Notes under the pieces: generated by a model | The model's database searches: none | What the model was told of the DNA's origin: nothing | What the model saw: only the letters and a program-made list of their open reading frames with translations | Virus record (IMG/VR): IMGVR_UViG_3300021961_000222 | Span: 1 to 40,605 of that record | DNA length: 40,605 nucleotides | Strand: one strand, 5' to 3' | Source: a virus | Position numbers and translations under genes: made by a program | In this document: positions 1-6,969 of the stretch, piece after piece | Layout: each line of letters opens with the position of its first letter | Numbering within the stretch: position 1 is the first letter of the stretch

Positions 1-130
1 TTGGTTTACGTCCTCGTTTTGATTTAGGTTTTACAGGTTCAGTACCTAACGCATCAAACCAAGGAAAAATTTGCATTAGTTCATCTAACGAAACGCAAAA
101 TGTCTGTACATAATAATCATTTGGATTCAT
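1..130 (-). CDS. Unknown phage protein, N-terminal part (cut by window edge)
   Basis: Only the first 43 codons are visible, starting at an ATG whose first base is 130 and running off the left edge. The peptide begins MNPNDYYVQTF and has a basic stretch KPKSKRGRKP near the cut, resembling an AT-hook or nuclear-type basic patch. No Shine-Dalgarno precedes it; the leader reads AAATAAAAGTT before the ATG, a context shared by many genes here. A promoter-like element lies 21 nt upstream. Function unknown. Confidence 0.6.
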   Translation of the reverse strand, partial: MNPNDYYVQTFCVSLDELMQIFPWFDALGTEPVKPKSKRGRKP

Positions 131-151
131 AACTTTTATTTCTTAATGCGG

Positions 152-182
152 GAATATACGAACAATCTTTCAGGATTCCAAA
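152..182 (-). promoter_or_regulatory. Weak copy of the TTTGG-N16-WATTATATTA promoter
   Basis: On the minus strand TTTGG (182-178) is followed after exactly 16 nt by TCGTATATTC (161-152). This keeps the central TATATT core of the repeated element but is otherwise degenerate. It sits 21 nt before the ATG at 130, the same distance as stronger copies. Called only because spacing and position match the others. Confidence 0.4.
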
Positions 183-740
183 TCAATCCCACCAACCTTC
201 AATTTTTCTTTCAAGAATTTTAAATAACAATTTACGAGCTTTCAAATGACGTTCAATACCTATAGCTAAACAAGTACCGTTGTTATTTTGAATGTAGCTT
301 TTGTATTTAGGGTTAGCTATTACTTTCTTATGGGTGTTTGGATGTTGTTTAATATAGTTGAGTGATTCATCTTTAATAGGTTCAAATTCAAGTACCCCAT
401 TTACAATATGCATTTTTTCTACAATATAATCCTGATACTCCATTTGATAATAATCATCTTGGATTCGTTGAATTAGTTTTTCACAAATTCTAATATATCT
501 AACATCATCTTCAACACCTTTATATCTATCATGTTTAACTAAATAATTAGCTGTGTTTTTTAATTTGAATTTTAATGCTTCAAAAATAAAATAATTATCC
601 CAATCCCTATCTTTCCAAACAACAGGAAACCATTCCCAAAGATTTTTAATACCTTTAGCTATATCTCTATGAAGATATTTAAATTCCCACTTAAACCAAC
701 GGTACAATTTCCAGTACCACTCATTATATTCTTTACTCAT
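183..740 (-). CDS. Conserved-looking phage protein of unknown function, 185 aa
   Basis: A soluble 185-residue protein, very rich in Trp, Tyr and charged residues in its first 60 residues (for example KLYRWFKWEFKYLHRDIAKG). The central part looks helical. I recall proteins of this style in large tailed phages but cannot name a family. The start overlaps the stop of the upstream Smr-like gene by 4 nt (ATGA type), so the two are probably translationally coupled. Confidence 0.7.
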   Translation of the reverse strand: MSKEYNEWYWKLYRWFKWEFKYLHRDIAKGIKNLWEWFPVVWKDRDWDNYFIFEALKFKLKNTANYLVKHDRYKGVEDDVRYIRICEKLIQRIQDDYYQMEYQDYIVEKMHIVNGVLEFEPIKDESLNYIKQHPNTHKKVIANPKYKSYIQNNNGTCLAIGIERHLKARKLLFKILERKIEGWWD

Positions 741-970
741 ATTGTTCCTGAAACTAAAATTGAACCATCACCTAAAATTTTATAATCAAATAAATGTTTT
801 TTTAAAGCACTAGTAGCTAATGTTTTCATTTTAGTACTATTGCCAGTAATAATTTTACCTTGAAAACCTAGTACTCGATAGTCCCACATGATAGCCCATT
901 CTTCAACTATCCATATAACATCCTCATGTTTTACTCCATGTAGATCTAATGTGATAATATCTTTTTCCAT
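737..970 (-). CDS. Smr-domain-like small protein
   Basis: The 77-residue protein carries LDLHG near the N-terminus (residues 8-12) and an ITGNSTKMK segment around residues 41-49. These correspond to the LDLHG and HGxG-type motifs of the Smr (small MutS-related) fold, found in nucleases and nucleic-acid-binding proteins. The second motif has TGN in place of the usual HGKG, so catalytic activity is uncertain. It is essentially a stand-alone Smr domain. It overlaps the next gene downstream by 4 nt. Confidence 0.6.
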   Translation of the reverse strand: MEKDIITLDLHGVKHEDVIWIVEEWAIMWDYRVLGFQGKIITGNSTKMKTLATSALKKHLFDYKILGDGSILVSGTI

Positions 971-1006
971 AACTTGATTGCTTTAATTAATCGTTTTCTA
1001 GTTGTT

Positions 1007-1318
1007 TTATTTTTTATTGATTTTCTGTGTCGTGGAGTTTTCATAGCGGTAATAAATACATACAATTGTATCACCAATATGAAATGCTTTACCTATTGAA
1101 ACAACTACTTGACCATTTAGTGTTTTACCATAATAACGATAATCAGTCTGTAATGTATTTTCTTGACCTGGGGATGTGGACCATACTGAGTCAATAGTTG
1201 ATATTATTTTTTCTTTATCAATTATTCTAGTTTCATCAGGTACTAAATCAGTAACAAAAAATCCTAATATTAACAAAGCTAAAAATGTTCCAACTCCAAT
1301 AATTCCTTCTTTATTCAT
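1007..1318 (-). CDS. Small membrane-anchored protein, unknown function
   Basis: The 103-residue protein has a single hydrophobic segment (about residues 6-24), then an approximately 75-residue hydrophilic domain with beta-rich character that would face the periplasm if the N-terminus stays inside. It starts at the last base of the upstream gene's stop (1 nt overlap), so the pair is likely cotranscribed. No family recognised. Confidence 0.65.
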   Translation of the reverse strand: MNKEGIIGVGTFLALLILGFFVTDLVPDETRIIDKEKIISTIDSVWSTSPGQENTLQTDYRYYGKTLNGQVVVSIGKAFHIGDTIVCIYYRYENSTTQKINKK

Positions 1319-1536
1319 TATTTTTCAAATTTATGATGTTTATGTAAATATCTTAAGTCACCTAATGTTTCTACACCTTGAGCTGTATTATCAATAGGAA
1401 TAACTGCCATTGAATCAGGTAATAATTCAACCAAATCATTCAACCAAATAATAGCTACCTCACCTTTTCCAATACCTCTACGACGAGCTACTTCTACTTG
1501 TTTATCTTTAACTTCAATAACAAATGTTGTACTCAT
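1318..1536 (-). CDS. Hypothetical protein, 72 aa
   Basis: A small soluble acidic/basic mixed protein beginning MSTTFVIEVKDKQVEVARRRG. No recognised domain. It lies 2 nt downstream of thymidylate synthase and abuts the next membrane protein, so it belongs to the thyA transcription unit. The start context is AGTAATTAATT-ATG without a Shine-Dalgarno. Confidence 0.6.
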   Translation of the reverse strand: MSTTFVIEVKDKQVEVARRRGIGKGEVAIIWLNDLVELLPDSMAVIPIDNTAQGVETLGDLRYLHKHHKFEK

Positions 1537-1538
1537 AA

Positions 1539-2567
1539 TTAATTACTTAAGGGTGCTTTAATTGCTGGATGTGGGTCATATCCTAACAAAATAAAATCAT
1601 TCAAATTAATTTCATCTGCTTTACCTTTCAATGCGGCTCTAAAGTTATGACCTGAACTCATTTTCAATACAGGTAATTCTTTAGGTTCCCTATCCATTTG
1701 TTCCTTAGCTTGTTCCAAATGATTCAAGTACAAATGTGTATCGCCTAAATGACCAATTAAATTTTCAGGCACCATATTCACTTCACGAGCAATCATCTCA
1801 AGTAATAGACCGTATGAAGCAATATTAAACGGCAAACCTAGGAACACATCAACTGAACGTTGATTCCAAAGTAATGAAATTGCTCGTTTAGGAGTTCTAT
1901 CACTAAATGCTTCTTCAGTAATAATAAAATTATCTAATTCTAGATCCCTATTTTTCATTACCCATTGTATTTTTTCTTCCAAACTCAACTCTCTTGTATA
2001 AACTTGAAATCCATAATGACAAGGTGGAAGAACCATATACTCAAGAGCATCTACATTCCAAGCTGAAACCATCAATCGTCTTGAATCAGGATTATTTTTT
2101 AATTGATGAATTAAATGTTTAATTTGATCAATTGTTCCACCTGCTAAATCATTTGATTCCCAAGCTCTCCATTGTGCTCCGTAAATAGGACCTAAATCAC
2201 CCCATACATGAGCAAAATCACCATTGGTTTTAATTTGTTCAATAAACTTATCCATTGGTAATGGTTCACCCACACCTACTCTAGAATCCTTATATCTCTT
2301 ATAAGCATCACCATTCCAAATATTACAACCATTATCAACTAAATACTTAATATTAGTATCACCCATCAAAAACCACATCAACTCAGTTGCCATTGTTTTA
2401 AATGCTACTTTTTTAGTAGTCAACAATGGAAAACCATTCCTCATATTATGATGAATTGTATAACCAAAAATTGATTTAGTACCAGTACTTGTTCTGTCTT
2501 TCTTTTCAACACCAAATTCAAGAATATCTTGTAGTAATGTTTGATATTGTATATCTAGATTATTCAT
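1539..2567 (-). CDS. thyA: Thymidylate synthase (ThyA type)
   Basis: Converts dUMP to dTMP using methylene-tetrahydrofolate, supplying thymidine for phage DNA synthesis. Visible ThyA signatures: RTSTGT near residue 25, SRRLMVSAWN at 162-171, and the catalytic loop LPPCHYGFQVY with nucleophile Cys183. NQRSVDVFLGLPFNIASY (235-252) and GDTHLYLNH near 275 also match. At 342 residues it is longer than the approximately 264-residue E. coli enzyme. The extra length includes an insertion at about residues 192-232, right after the catalytic loop. T4-like phages commonly carry this gene (T4 td). No intron interrupts it. Confidence 0.97.
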   Translation of the reverse strand: MNNLDIQYQTLLQDILEFGVEKKDRTSTGTKSIFGYTIHHNMRNGFPLLTTKKVAFKTMATELMWFLMGDTNIKYLVDNGCNIWNGDAYKRYKDSRVGVGEPLPMDKFIEQIKTNGDFAHVWGDLGPIYGAQWRAWESNDLAGGTIDQIKHLIHQLKNNPDSRRLMVSAWNVDALEYMVLPPCHYGFQVYTRELSLEEKIQWVMKNRDLELDNFIITEEAFSDRTPKRAISLLWNQRSVDVFLGLPFNIASYGLLLEMIAREVNMVPENLIGHLGDTHLYLNHLEQAKEQMDREPKELPVLKMSSGHNFRAALKGKADEINLNDFILLGYDPHPAIKAPLSN

Positions 2568-2569
2568 AA

Positions 2570-2710
2570 TTAATCTTCAACTTCTTCAATTTCATTAAGC
2601 CATTTTGAAGTTTTCTTTCGCTGTTGTTTTCTGAATTTATGATTCTTTTTCAAATCTTCAATCCATATTTTTAAAACAGCTAGTTTTTGTAAATTACTTG
2701 TTTTACTCAT
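2570..2710 (-). CDS. Very small basic protein, 46 aa
   Basis: An ATG at 2710 opens a 46-codon frame ending TAA at 2570, 2 nt before the thyA start. The product is MSKTSNLQKL...EVED, helical, with a basic middle (KNHKFRKQQRKK) and an acidic C-terminus. It fills the gap between two accepted genes almost exactly, which is the main support. Function unknown. Confidence 0.55.
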   Translation of the reverse strand: MSKTSNLQKLAVLKIWIEDLKKNHKFRKQQRKKTSKWLNEIEEVED

Positions 2711-2717
2711 GTTTTTA

Positions 2718-2930
2718 TTAAATATTAAAATTAGTGAAAATATAATTTGATAAATTATCTACAATTTGTTCATCCATAACTTTATTTCTAAAATCATCAT
2801 AAACAATAACATCAACATAACCTAAATCTTCATCTTGTGTTACTTCTACTTGATAATGTTCATTGTGTGTTGTTAAGTCAAACCTTAACACAACTTCAGT
2901 TAATCTAGAGTGTTTAATATTTGTATCCAT
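2718..2930 (-). CDS. Hypothetical acidic protein, 70 aa
   Basis: A small soluble protein with a central acidic beta-type stretch (VEVTQDEDLGYVDVIVYDD). It overlaps the 3' end of the upstream gene by 17 nt in another frame. No family recognised. Confidence 0.55.
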   Translation of the reverse strand: MDTNIKHSRLTEVVLRFDLTTHNEHYQVEVTQDEDLGYVDVIVYDDFRNKVMDEQIVDNLSNYIFTNFNI

Positions 2931-3270
2931 AAAATGTGTTATATATCCATCCCCAACAATTTTTTTTCATTCTTTGTATTTTAATATCAAATCTACGTTT
3001 AGCACATTGGATTACATATGTTTTAGGTTTTTCATCCAAAGATCTCATATAAGCCTTCAATGCTTTACCAAACTGTACCTTAAACATACTAAATAGAAAC
3101 CAAAACAGTTTCTTTTGATCAAATGAGTCAAACACCCATTTTCCACCTTTGTAGTTGGCAATTTTTTTCAATTCACCACTACCTTCATAACCTGAAAACA
3201 ACTCAATACAGCTTAACTGTGTTTTAAACACTAAATACTCTGTTTCACTTAAATTGTACATAAAATTCAT
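2914..3270 (-). CDS. Hypothetical protein, 118 aa
   Basis: A soluble protein with an aromatic-rich middle (KKLFWFLFSMFKVQFGKALK) and a basic, Trp/Tyr-rich C-terminus (MKKNCWGWIYNTFYGYKY). No known domain. It is the first gene after the terminator of the tRNA-Leu unit and has its own promoter-like element 28 nt upstream of the ATG. Confidence 0.6.
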   Translation of the reverse strand: MNFMYNLSETEYLVFKTQLSCIELFSGYEGSGELKKIANYKGGKWVFDSFDQKKLFWFLFSMFKVQFGKALKAYMRSLDEKPKTYVIQCAKRRFDIKIQRMKKNCWGWIYNTFYGYKY

Positions 3271-3298
3271 AACTCTTTTTTTATCTTTTTATCTTAAA

Positions 3299-3329
3299 TA
3301 ATATAATTAATTCTTTTTAAAAAGCCAAG
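3299..3329 (-). promoter_or_regulatory. CTTGG-N16-AATTATATTA promoter for the 3270-to-thyA unit
   Basis: The minus strand has CTTGG (3329-3325), 16 nt, then AATTATATTA (3308-3299). The ATG at 3270 is 28 nt downstream. The -35-like box lies inside the 3' arm of the tRNA-Leu terminator (3319-3354), so one unit's termination signal overlaps the next unit's promoter. Confidence 0.7.
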
Positions 3330-3354
3330 TGGGACTTAAAAGTCCCACCTAGCT
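3319..3354 (-). terminator. Strong intrinsic terminator after tRNA-Leu
   Basis: On the minus strand AGCTAGGTGGGACT pairs with AGTCCCACTTGGCT over 14 positions (a few G-U) around a TTTA loop and is followed by TTTTT. It lies 24 nt beyond the 3' end of tRNA-Leu and ends that transcription unit. Confidence 0.9.
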
Positions 3355-3377
3355 GAAAGAAAGAAATAAAAAGTTTG

Positions 3378-3463
3378 TACTGCTGGCCGGGATCGAACCG
3401 GCACGAACCTTACGGCTCACAGGATTTTAAGTCCTGCGCGTCTACCTGTTCCGCCACAACAGC
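3378..3463 (-). tRNA. tRNA-Leu (anticodon UAA)
   Basis: An 86-nt class II tRNA. The acceptor arm GCTGTTG pairs with CAGCAGT (G-U at 1-72 and one internal), with discriminator A. The D-arm is GCGGAACAGGTAGACGC. The anticodon arm CAGGA-CTTAAAA-TCCTG gives UAA. A long variable arm follows, then the T-arm GCCGG-TTCGATC-CCGGC. CCA is not encoded. It lies 13 nt downstream of a small membrane-protein gene and shares its promoter. Confidence 0.95.
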
Positions 3464-3476
3464 ATATTTTTAAATA

Positions 3477-3647
3477 TCATATATTGTAATACTCTTTTTT
3501 ATACTTTCTTTTCTCAGTAAATTTAAAGTAACCAAATGATATGATAAAAACTAAAGCAAATAAAGTGTATTTAAGAACTTTAAAACACCATAAAATAAAT
3601 AAAGCTAAACCACCTGCTAATAACCAACTATTTAACTCTTTACTCAT
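3477..3647 (-). CDS. Small membrane protein, 56 aa
   Basis: ATG at 3647, stop TGA ending at 3477. The product MSKELNSWLLAGG... has two closely spaced hydrophobic stretches (about residues 8-22 and 28-41) and a basic tail KFTEKRKYKKEYYNI, so it should sit in the inner membrane with a positive cytoplasmic tail. It is the first gene after a promoter-like element and is followed by tRNA-Leu. Function unknown. Confidence 0.55.
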   Translation of the reverse strand: MSKELNSWLLAGGLALFILWCFKVLKYTLFALVFIISFGYFKFTEKRKYKKEYYNI

Positions 3648-3679
3648 TATAAATCTTTATTTTCCTTCTTATCTTATAT

Positions 3680-3710
3680 TAATATAATAAATCTTTTTCC
3701 AAAATCCAAA
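3680..3710 (-). promoter_or_regulatory. TTTGG-N16-TATTATATTA promoter for small membrane protein and tRNA-Leu
   Basis: TTTGG (3710-3706), 16 nt, TATTATATTA (3689-3680) on the minus strand, 32 nt before the ATG at 3647. A second TTTTGG lies closer, but only the distal one has the common 16-nt spacing. It immediately follows the end of the RadA-like gene. Confidence 0.75.
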
Positions 3711-3715
3711 TCTTT

Positions 3716-4504
3716 TTAATCTTCTTTTATAGTTTCATATGAATAATGAACTGAATCTTTTTGTATTGTGAAATACAGATCAAAGTCTTTATCACAATCA
3801 CGATTCTTACTAAAGTACATTAAACGTTGATTACTTTCTTTGGATCGCTCAATATGGCACATTGCATCAGTCATGTGTTTTAACCGGTTTGATCCAGCGA
3901 AATCACCCGCCTTAGTCATTTGTTGTATATTAATAAATGTGGTGTAACGTTTATTTTTATTTTCACCTTTTTTATTTCTATCTTGTAAAGACAAAAACCA
4001 TGACTCAGCAGCGTTTTCAGTTATTTTATAATGATCTCTAACCATATCAATAACCTCAGCTATTGAATCTACAGCTACAATATCATAACCTTCATTAAAC
4101 ACATATTCAAGAGTTTCTTTAACTGTTTCAGCATAGTTTTTCAAAAATAATGTTTTAACACAAGAAAATTTAGGCAAACGCCTACAGTACTTATAATAAC
4201 CAATTTCATCCATCTCACCTGAGATAAATAAACATTTATAACCTTGACGAGTAAAATTAGAAAGCATATCAAGTACAACTGTTGATTTACCACTACCAGG
4301 ACCACCCACCATAACCATATTAGTACCAGGCATAATCCCACCTTCAGTACTTAATATAACATCAAGTTCTGATTTTGTTTGTATTGGTTTAAATAAAGAA
4401 TCATTAAAATTAAGTTCATTACCACTAATTAGTTTAATACTAGTTGGATCAAATAATTTTGATTCTGTTTTTTTAGATGGTCTTCCTCTTTTAGTTTTAT
4501 TCAT
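3716..4504 (-). CDS. RadA/Sms-like RecA-superfamily ATPase
   Basis: An ATPase domain of about 210 residues with Walker A GGPGSGKST (67-75), a RadA-like SGEMD segment near 95-99 and Walker B DIVAVDS (141-147). The later stretch MTKAGDFAGSNRLKHMTD resembles the RadA segment 'tKeG.iAGpr.LEHmvD'. It lacks the RadA zinc finger and C-terminal Lon-like domain, so it is a minimal RecA fold (262 aa against roughly 450 for bacterial RadA). The N-terminus NKTKRGRPSKK is AT-hook-like. A role in recombination or branch migration, or as a helicase in phage replication, is inferred. DnaB or KaiC-like ATPases are alternatives. Confidence 0.75.
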   Translation of the reverse strand: MNKTKRGRPSKKTESKLFDPTSIKLISGNELNFNDSLFKPIQTKSELDVILSTEGGIMPGTNMVMVGGPGSGKSTVVLDMLSNFTRQGYKCLFISGEMDEIGYYKYCRRLPKFSCVKTLFLKNYAETVKETLEYVFNEGYDIVAVDSIAEVIDMVRDHYKITENAAESWFLSLQDRNKKGENKNKRYTTFINIQQMTKAGDFAGSNRLKHMTDAMCHIERSKESNQRLMYFSKNRDCDKDFDLYFTIQKDSVHYSYETIKED

Positions 4505-4509
4505 AACTT

Positions 4510-4848
4510 TTATTTCTGTTGTTGTTTTAAAATATCAAAATACCAATCACGCTCATGAGGTCTGGGTTGAAATACAGGTTTATCAATTTCATGAAGATAT
4601 ACAGTTTTGAATTTATTTTGTTTTTTAGCTCTTTTATTTGATTCATAATAATATAATGGTCCTGTGTATTTTTGTGGTTTTGGTTCTCCATTTTCATAAT
4701 ATACAATTCTTCTAGGTCCATCCCAAGATCTAAATGCTCTACAAGTAACTCTATACCATTTGCCTTCTTTTTTAAGTTGAATTTGAGTTTCTTTTACAGT
4801 ATTAAAATCGTACTTTAATTGGACAGTGTTACCTTTTTTCTCACTCAT
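4510..4848 (-). CDS. Hypothetical basic protein, 112 aa
   Basis: Soluble, rich in Lys/Arg/Tyr/Trp, with no recognised motif. The middle (CRAFRSWDGPRRIVYYENG) looks beta-stranded. It ends 5 nt before the RadA-like gene and starts 3 nt after the preceding stop, so it is part of a four-gene unit started at the promoter near 5600. Confidence 0.6.
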   Translation of the reverse strand: MSEKKGNTVQLKYDFNTVKETQIQLKKEGKWYRVTCRAFRSWDGPRRIVYYENGEPKPQKYTGPLYYYESNKRAKKQNKFKTVYLHEIDKPVFQPRPHERDWYFDILKQQQK

Positions 4849-4851
4849 TTA

Positions 4852-5151
4852 TTAAAATGGAAGTATTTCATCAATTGAAAATTCAACACGTTCCTCATCT
4901 TTATTTTTTCTAGGAACTGGTGGGTGTTCAAAATATTTTTCTAGCCAAGTTACAGGATATATTAAAACACGACCTGTATATCTAGAATTATTAATATGTT
5001 TTTCTCCAAATGGTATTTTTTGTAAGGATGCTTCTTTATATATTTCTTTTCCTAATGCGGGTCCAGCCGCTTTACCTAAAAAATTATACAATGACATAAA
5101 ACTATCATTATAATAGGGACTTTCACTCCAATATGGTCTTTCTTTTATCAT
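4852..5151 (-). CDS. Hypothetical protein, 99 aa
   Basis: A soluble protein beginning MIKERPYWSESPYYNDSFMS, with no known domain. The middle KHINNSRYTGRVLIYPVTWLEKYF might be a small winged or beta fold. It ends in an acidic FSIDEILPF, a tail style sometimes used for clamp or partner binding. It abuts its neighbours with 1-3 nt spacing. Confidence 0.6.
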   Translation of the reverse strand: MIKERPYWSESPYYNDSFMSLYNFLGKAAGPALGKEIYKEASLQKIPFGEKHINNSRYTGRVLIYPVTWLEKYFEHPPVPRKNKDEERVEFSIDEILPF

Positions 5152-5152
5152 T

Positions 5153-5575
5153 TTATTTATTTTTAACTGCTTTAATATGTTTACAACCTTCCATTCTATT
5201 CTTTAATCTATAAAAACCTTGGCAATTACATGTCCAATAATTTTTAGATGGATCAAATTTAACTTTATACTCACCTAAACCTGAACCACTTTCTGCTGTG
5301 AATATTTCTTTTTTTACTTTTATTTCAGGTTTAATCCAGTTAATATCTTCTAATGTTGTAGCTGGGTGTACTTTTAACCAAATAGGAACAATATGTTTTT
5401 CACCCCTTATTGTTATAATAGAGGGGTTTAATGTATGTTCCACGTCATATTTAAAAGCACTTACACCACAACCTAAAACATCTTCTTCAGGTGTATATGA
5501 ATAAGGAAGACTACCTTCAATTATTTCATCAACTACATTACCATCTTTATATGTTTTATAAATCCTTAATAACAT
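5153..5575 (-). CDS. SWIM-type zinc-finger protein
   Basis: A 140-residue protein whose C-terminus carries a SWIM zinc finger: Cys116-x-Cys118, 12 residues, Cys131-x-His133 (CNC ... GCKHIKAV). SWIM fingers mediate DNA or protein contacts in recombination-associated proteins. The N-terminal approximately 90 residues show no other motif. The gene begins a unit that ends with the RadA-like ATPase, which suggests a shared DNA-metabolism role (inference from order only). Upstream lies a promoter-like element. Confidence 0.7.
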   Translation of the reverse strand: MLLRIYKTYKDGNVVDEIIEGSLPYSYTPEEDVLGCGVSAFKYDVEHTLNPSIITIRGEKHIVPIWLKVHPATTLEDINWIKPEIKVKKEIFTAESGSGLGEYKVKFDPSKNYWTCNCQGFYRLKNRMEGCKHIKAVKNK

Positions 5576-5599
5576 CTTTTTTTCTTTCTTTTACTATAA

Positions 5600-5630
5600 T
5601 AATATAATTAAGAATTTTTAGTTTTCAAAG
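5600..5630 (-). promoter_or_regulatory. CTTTG-N16-AATTATATTA promoter for the SWIM/RadA-like unit
   Basis: AATTATATTA (5609-5600) is preceded at 16 nt by CTTTG (5630-5626), one step different from the usual TTTGG/CTTGG. It lies 24 nt before the ATG at 5575. The upstream box lies in the 3' end of the preceding coding region. Confidence 0.55.
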
Positions 5631-5970
5631 TCTTTTGTTTTTTCTTACCTTCATGAGTCAATAAGTAAACATTCTCTCCTGTTTCAACATCAATATTTGC
5701 ATAAATCAAACCTAATTCAATCATATTATCTAAATGGTATTTAACAACACATTCCCTGATAATATCTTCTATTTGTTCTTCATCAAGCATAGGTTCATCA
5801 TGATCAATTACATTTTCAATAGCTTTGAACATAACACCTTCTTCAATCATTTCAAGAAATTTTTGTTCATTTTCAATTTCCTCATCTAAACAAAGTTGAG
5901 GTGCTACTGTTTCAAAAAAACTCATCATCTTTGAAACATAAATCTGTGCGTCTATTGGATAATTATTCAT
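5608..5970 (-). CDS. Hypothetical acidic protein, 120 aa
   Basis: An acidic helical protein (MMSFFETVAPQLCLDEEIENEQ...) ending in a basic KKKQKTLKTKNS tail. The C-terminal half (HLDNMIELGLIYANIDVETGENVYLLTHEGK) reads like a small winged-helix with a beta wing, a fold typical of DNA-binding proteins. That is a weak inference. It is 1 nt from the small gene upstream. Confidence 0.6.
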   Translation of the reverse strand: MNNYPIDAQIYVSKMMSFFETVAPQLCLDEEIENEQKFLEMIEEGVMFKAIENVIDHDEPMLDEEQIEDIIRECVVKYHLDNMIELGLIYANIDVETGENVYLLTHEGKKKQKTLKTKNS

Positions 5971-5971
5971 A

Positions 5972-6148
5972 TTATTTCTTTATTTGGTTATACAATTCAA
6001 TAACTTTATCTGATTCTTCATGAGTCAAACTATCAACTAGTTCTAACAAAATGTCTGTTGTTTCATGATCTGATTCTCCATACATGTCAATTTGTGCATT
6101 TGCTCTGAGTTGCAACTCAATAACTCTGTTTACTTTTTCAATGTTCAT
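5972..6148 (-). CDS. Small helical protein, 58 aa
   Basis: ATG at 6148 and TAA at 5972 give MNIEKVNRVIEL...NQIKK, an acidic, almost wholly helical peptide. It fits exactly between a promoter-like element (28 nt upstream) and the next gene (1 nt). Function unknown. Confidence 0.6.
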   Translation of the reverse strand: MNIEKVNRVIELQLRANAQIDMYGESDHETTDILLELVDSLTHEESDKVIELYNQIKK

Positions 6149-6176
6149 ATCTTTTTATTTTTCTCTTTTACCTTAA

Positions 6177-6207
6177 TAATATAATAAAAGATTTGTGGTA
6201 CTCCAAG
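6177..6207 (-). promoter_or_regulatory. CTTGG-N16-TATTATATTA promoter
   Basis: CTTGG (6207-6203), 16 nt, TATTATATTA (6186-6177) on the minus strand, 28 nt before the ATG at 6148. The 16-nt spacer differs completely from other copies (AGTACCACAAATCTTT), so conservation of the two boxes is not just a repeated block. Confidence 0.75.
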
Positions 6208-6213
6208 GAAAAA

Positions 6214-6369
6214 TTAAAATAAATCTTTTAAATTATTATCCTGGTCCTTGAACGTATCATTAAATTTTCTAAGGTACTCATCCCTATCCAGAATCTTATT
6301 GGCCGCTTTTTCCAATGATTTATTTTTGTTAGGTTTTGGTTGTTTTTTATTTTTTTGTTTCATGTCCAT
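6214..6369 (-). CDS. Small charged protein, 51 aa
   Basis: ATG at 6369 and TAA at 6214 give MDMKQKNKKQPKPNKNKSLE..., with a Lys/Asn/Pro-rich N-terminus and an acidic C-terminus. An alternative start is the second Met at 6363. It begins only about 7 nt beyond a terminator-like hairpin. Function unknown. Confidence 0.5.
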   Translation of the reverse strand: MDMKQKNKKQPKPNKNKSLEKAANKILDRDEYLRKFNDTFKDQDNNLKDLF

Positions 6370-6370
6370 A

Positions 6371-6401
6371 AATAAAGGGGCCTAGTTAAAAACTAGACCC
6401 C
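6371..6401 (-). terminator. Intrinsic terminator-like hairpin
   Basis: On the minus strand GGGGTCTAGTT pairs with AACTAGGCCCC (one T-G pair) around a TT-rich loop, followed by TTTATTT. It lies downstream of the 6431-6658 gene. Because the next ATG (6369) follows within 8 nt, it could also act on the translation start of that gene. Confidence 0.65.
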
Positions 6402-6430
6402 AATGTAAAAGATAAGAAATAAAAGATACT

Positions 6431-6658
6431 TTATTTTTTAGTTTTGGCAGCTGGTTTTTTTCCAGCTGGTTTTTTATTATAGCGTTTCCTTGGTGCAGGT
6501 TTTGGTTTAATAGTTTCTGGAATGAATGGTTGTTCTTCAACAACTGGTTCATCTGTGAGTGTTTCATTAGATGAAACTTGATCATTTTTTGAGAAGTAAA
6601 AATTGTAAATAAAATAAATTACAATTAAAGCTAGGCAGGTGATAACTAAGATATTCAT
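6431..6658 (-). CDS. Single-pass membrane protein with Lys/Pro-rich tail, 75 aa
   Basis: The N-terminal hydrophobic helix spans about residues 3-22. An acidic linker follows, then a basic tail with repeats of the KKPA type (NKKPAGKKPAAKTKK). Such tails can bind nucleic acid or peptidoglycan. No family recognised. I prefer this frame over an overlapping 67-codon frame (6382-6585) because it has a clear membrane segment and starts 2 nt after the upstream gene's end. Confidence 0.6.
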   Translation of the reverse strand: MNILVITCLALIVIYFIYNFYFSKNDQVSSNETLTDEPVVEEQPFIPETIKPKPAPRKRYNKKPAGKKPAAKTKK

Positions 6659-6660
6659 GA

Positions 6661-6969
6661 TTATTTTTTATTTAATATTTCTAATATAGATTTAATTTGA
6701 CTACATTCTTCATACATCTCATTTTTAACAAATACATTCATACATCCATTTAATACAGTTGGATATTCTTCTTTGTCTATTGATAATTTATATGTTTCTT
6801 CTGTTTCACGACAATAAACAGAAAATATGTTTGCCTTTTTTCTATTTTTAGCTATTGCTATTTTAACACTACTAAATAATTCACTAACTACATCTAAGTC
6901 TTGATTAGAGAATTTTTTTACAAATTCTTCAAAAGAATCAACAATTATTTTTTTCATAGTTTGGTCCAT
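6661..6969 (-). CDS. Hypothetical protein, paralogue of the 9166-9477 product
   Basis: A 102-residue soluble protein. Its C-terminal half shares a pattern with the gene at 9166-9477: an Asn/Arg + KAxIFxV core, then y.l.I.K, a Cys in (N/Q)xC(M/I), and YE(E/Q)CS(Q/E)I near the end, at equal spacing. This indicates two copies of one small unknown family in the window. It overlaps the start of the transglycosylase downstream-neighbour frame by 16 nt. Confidence 0.6.
   Translation of the reverse strand: MDQTMKKIIVDSFEEFVKKFSNQDLDVVSELFSSVKIAIAKNRKKANIFSVYCRETEETYKLSIDKEEYPTVLNGCMNVFVKNEMYEECSQIKSILEILNKK

Noticed and set aside
6382-6585. 67-codon minus-strand frame overlapping 6431-6658
   Set aside because: The overlapping 75-codon frame has a clear membrane helix, a basic repeat tail and proper spacing to its neighbour. 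This one has none of these and runs into the terminator hairpin.
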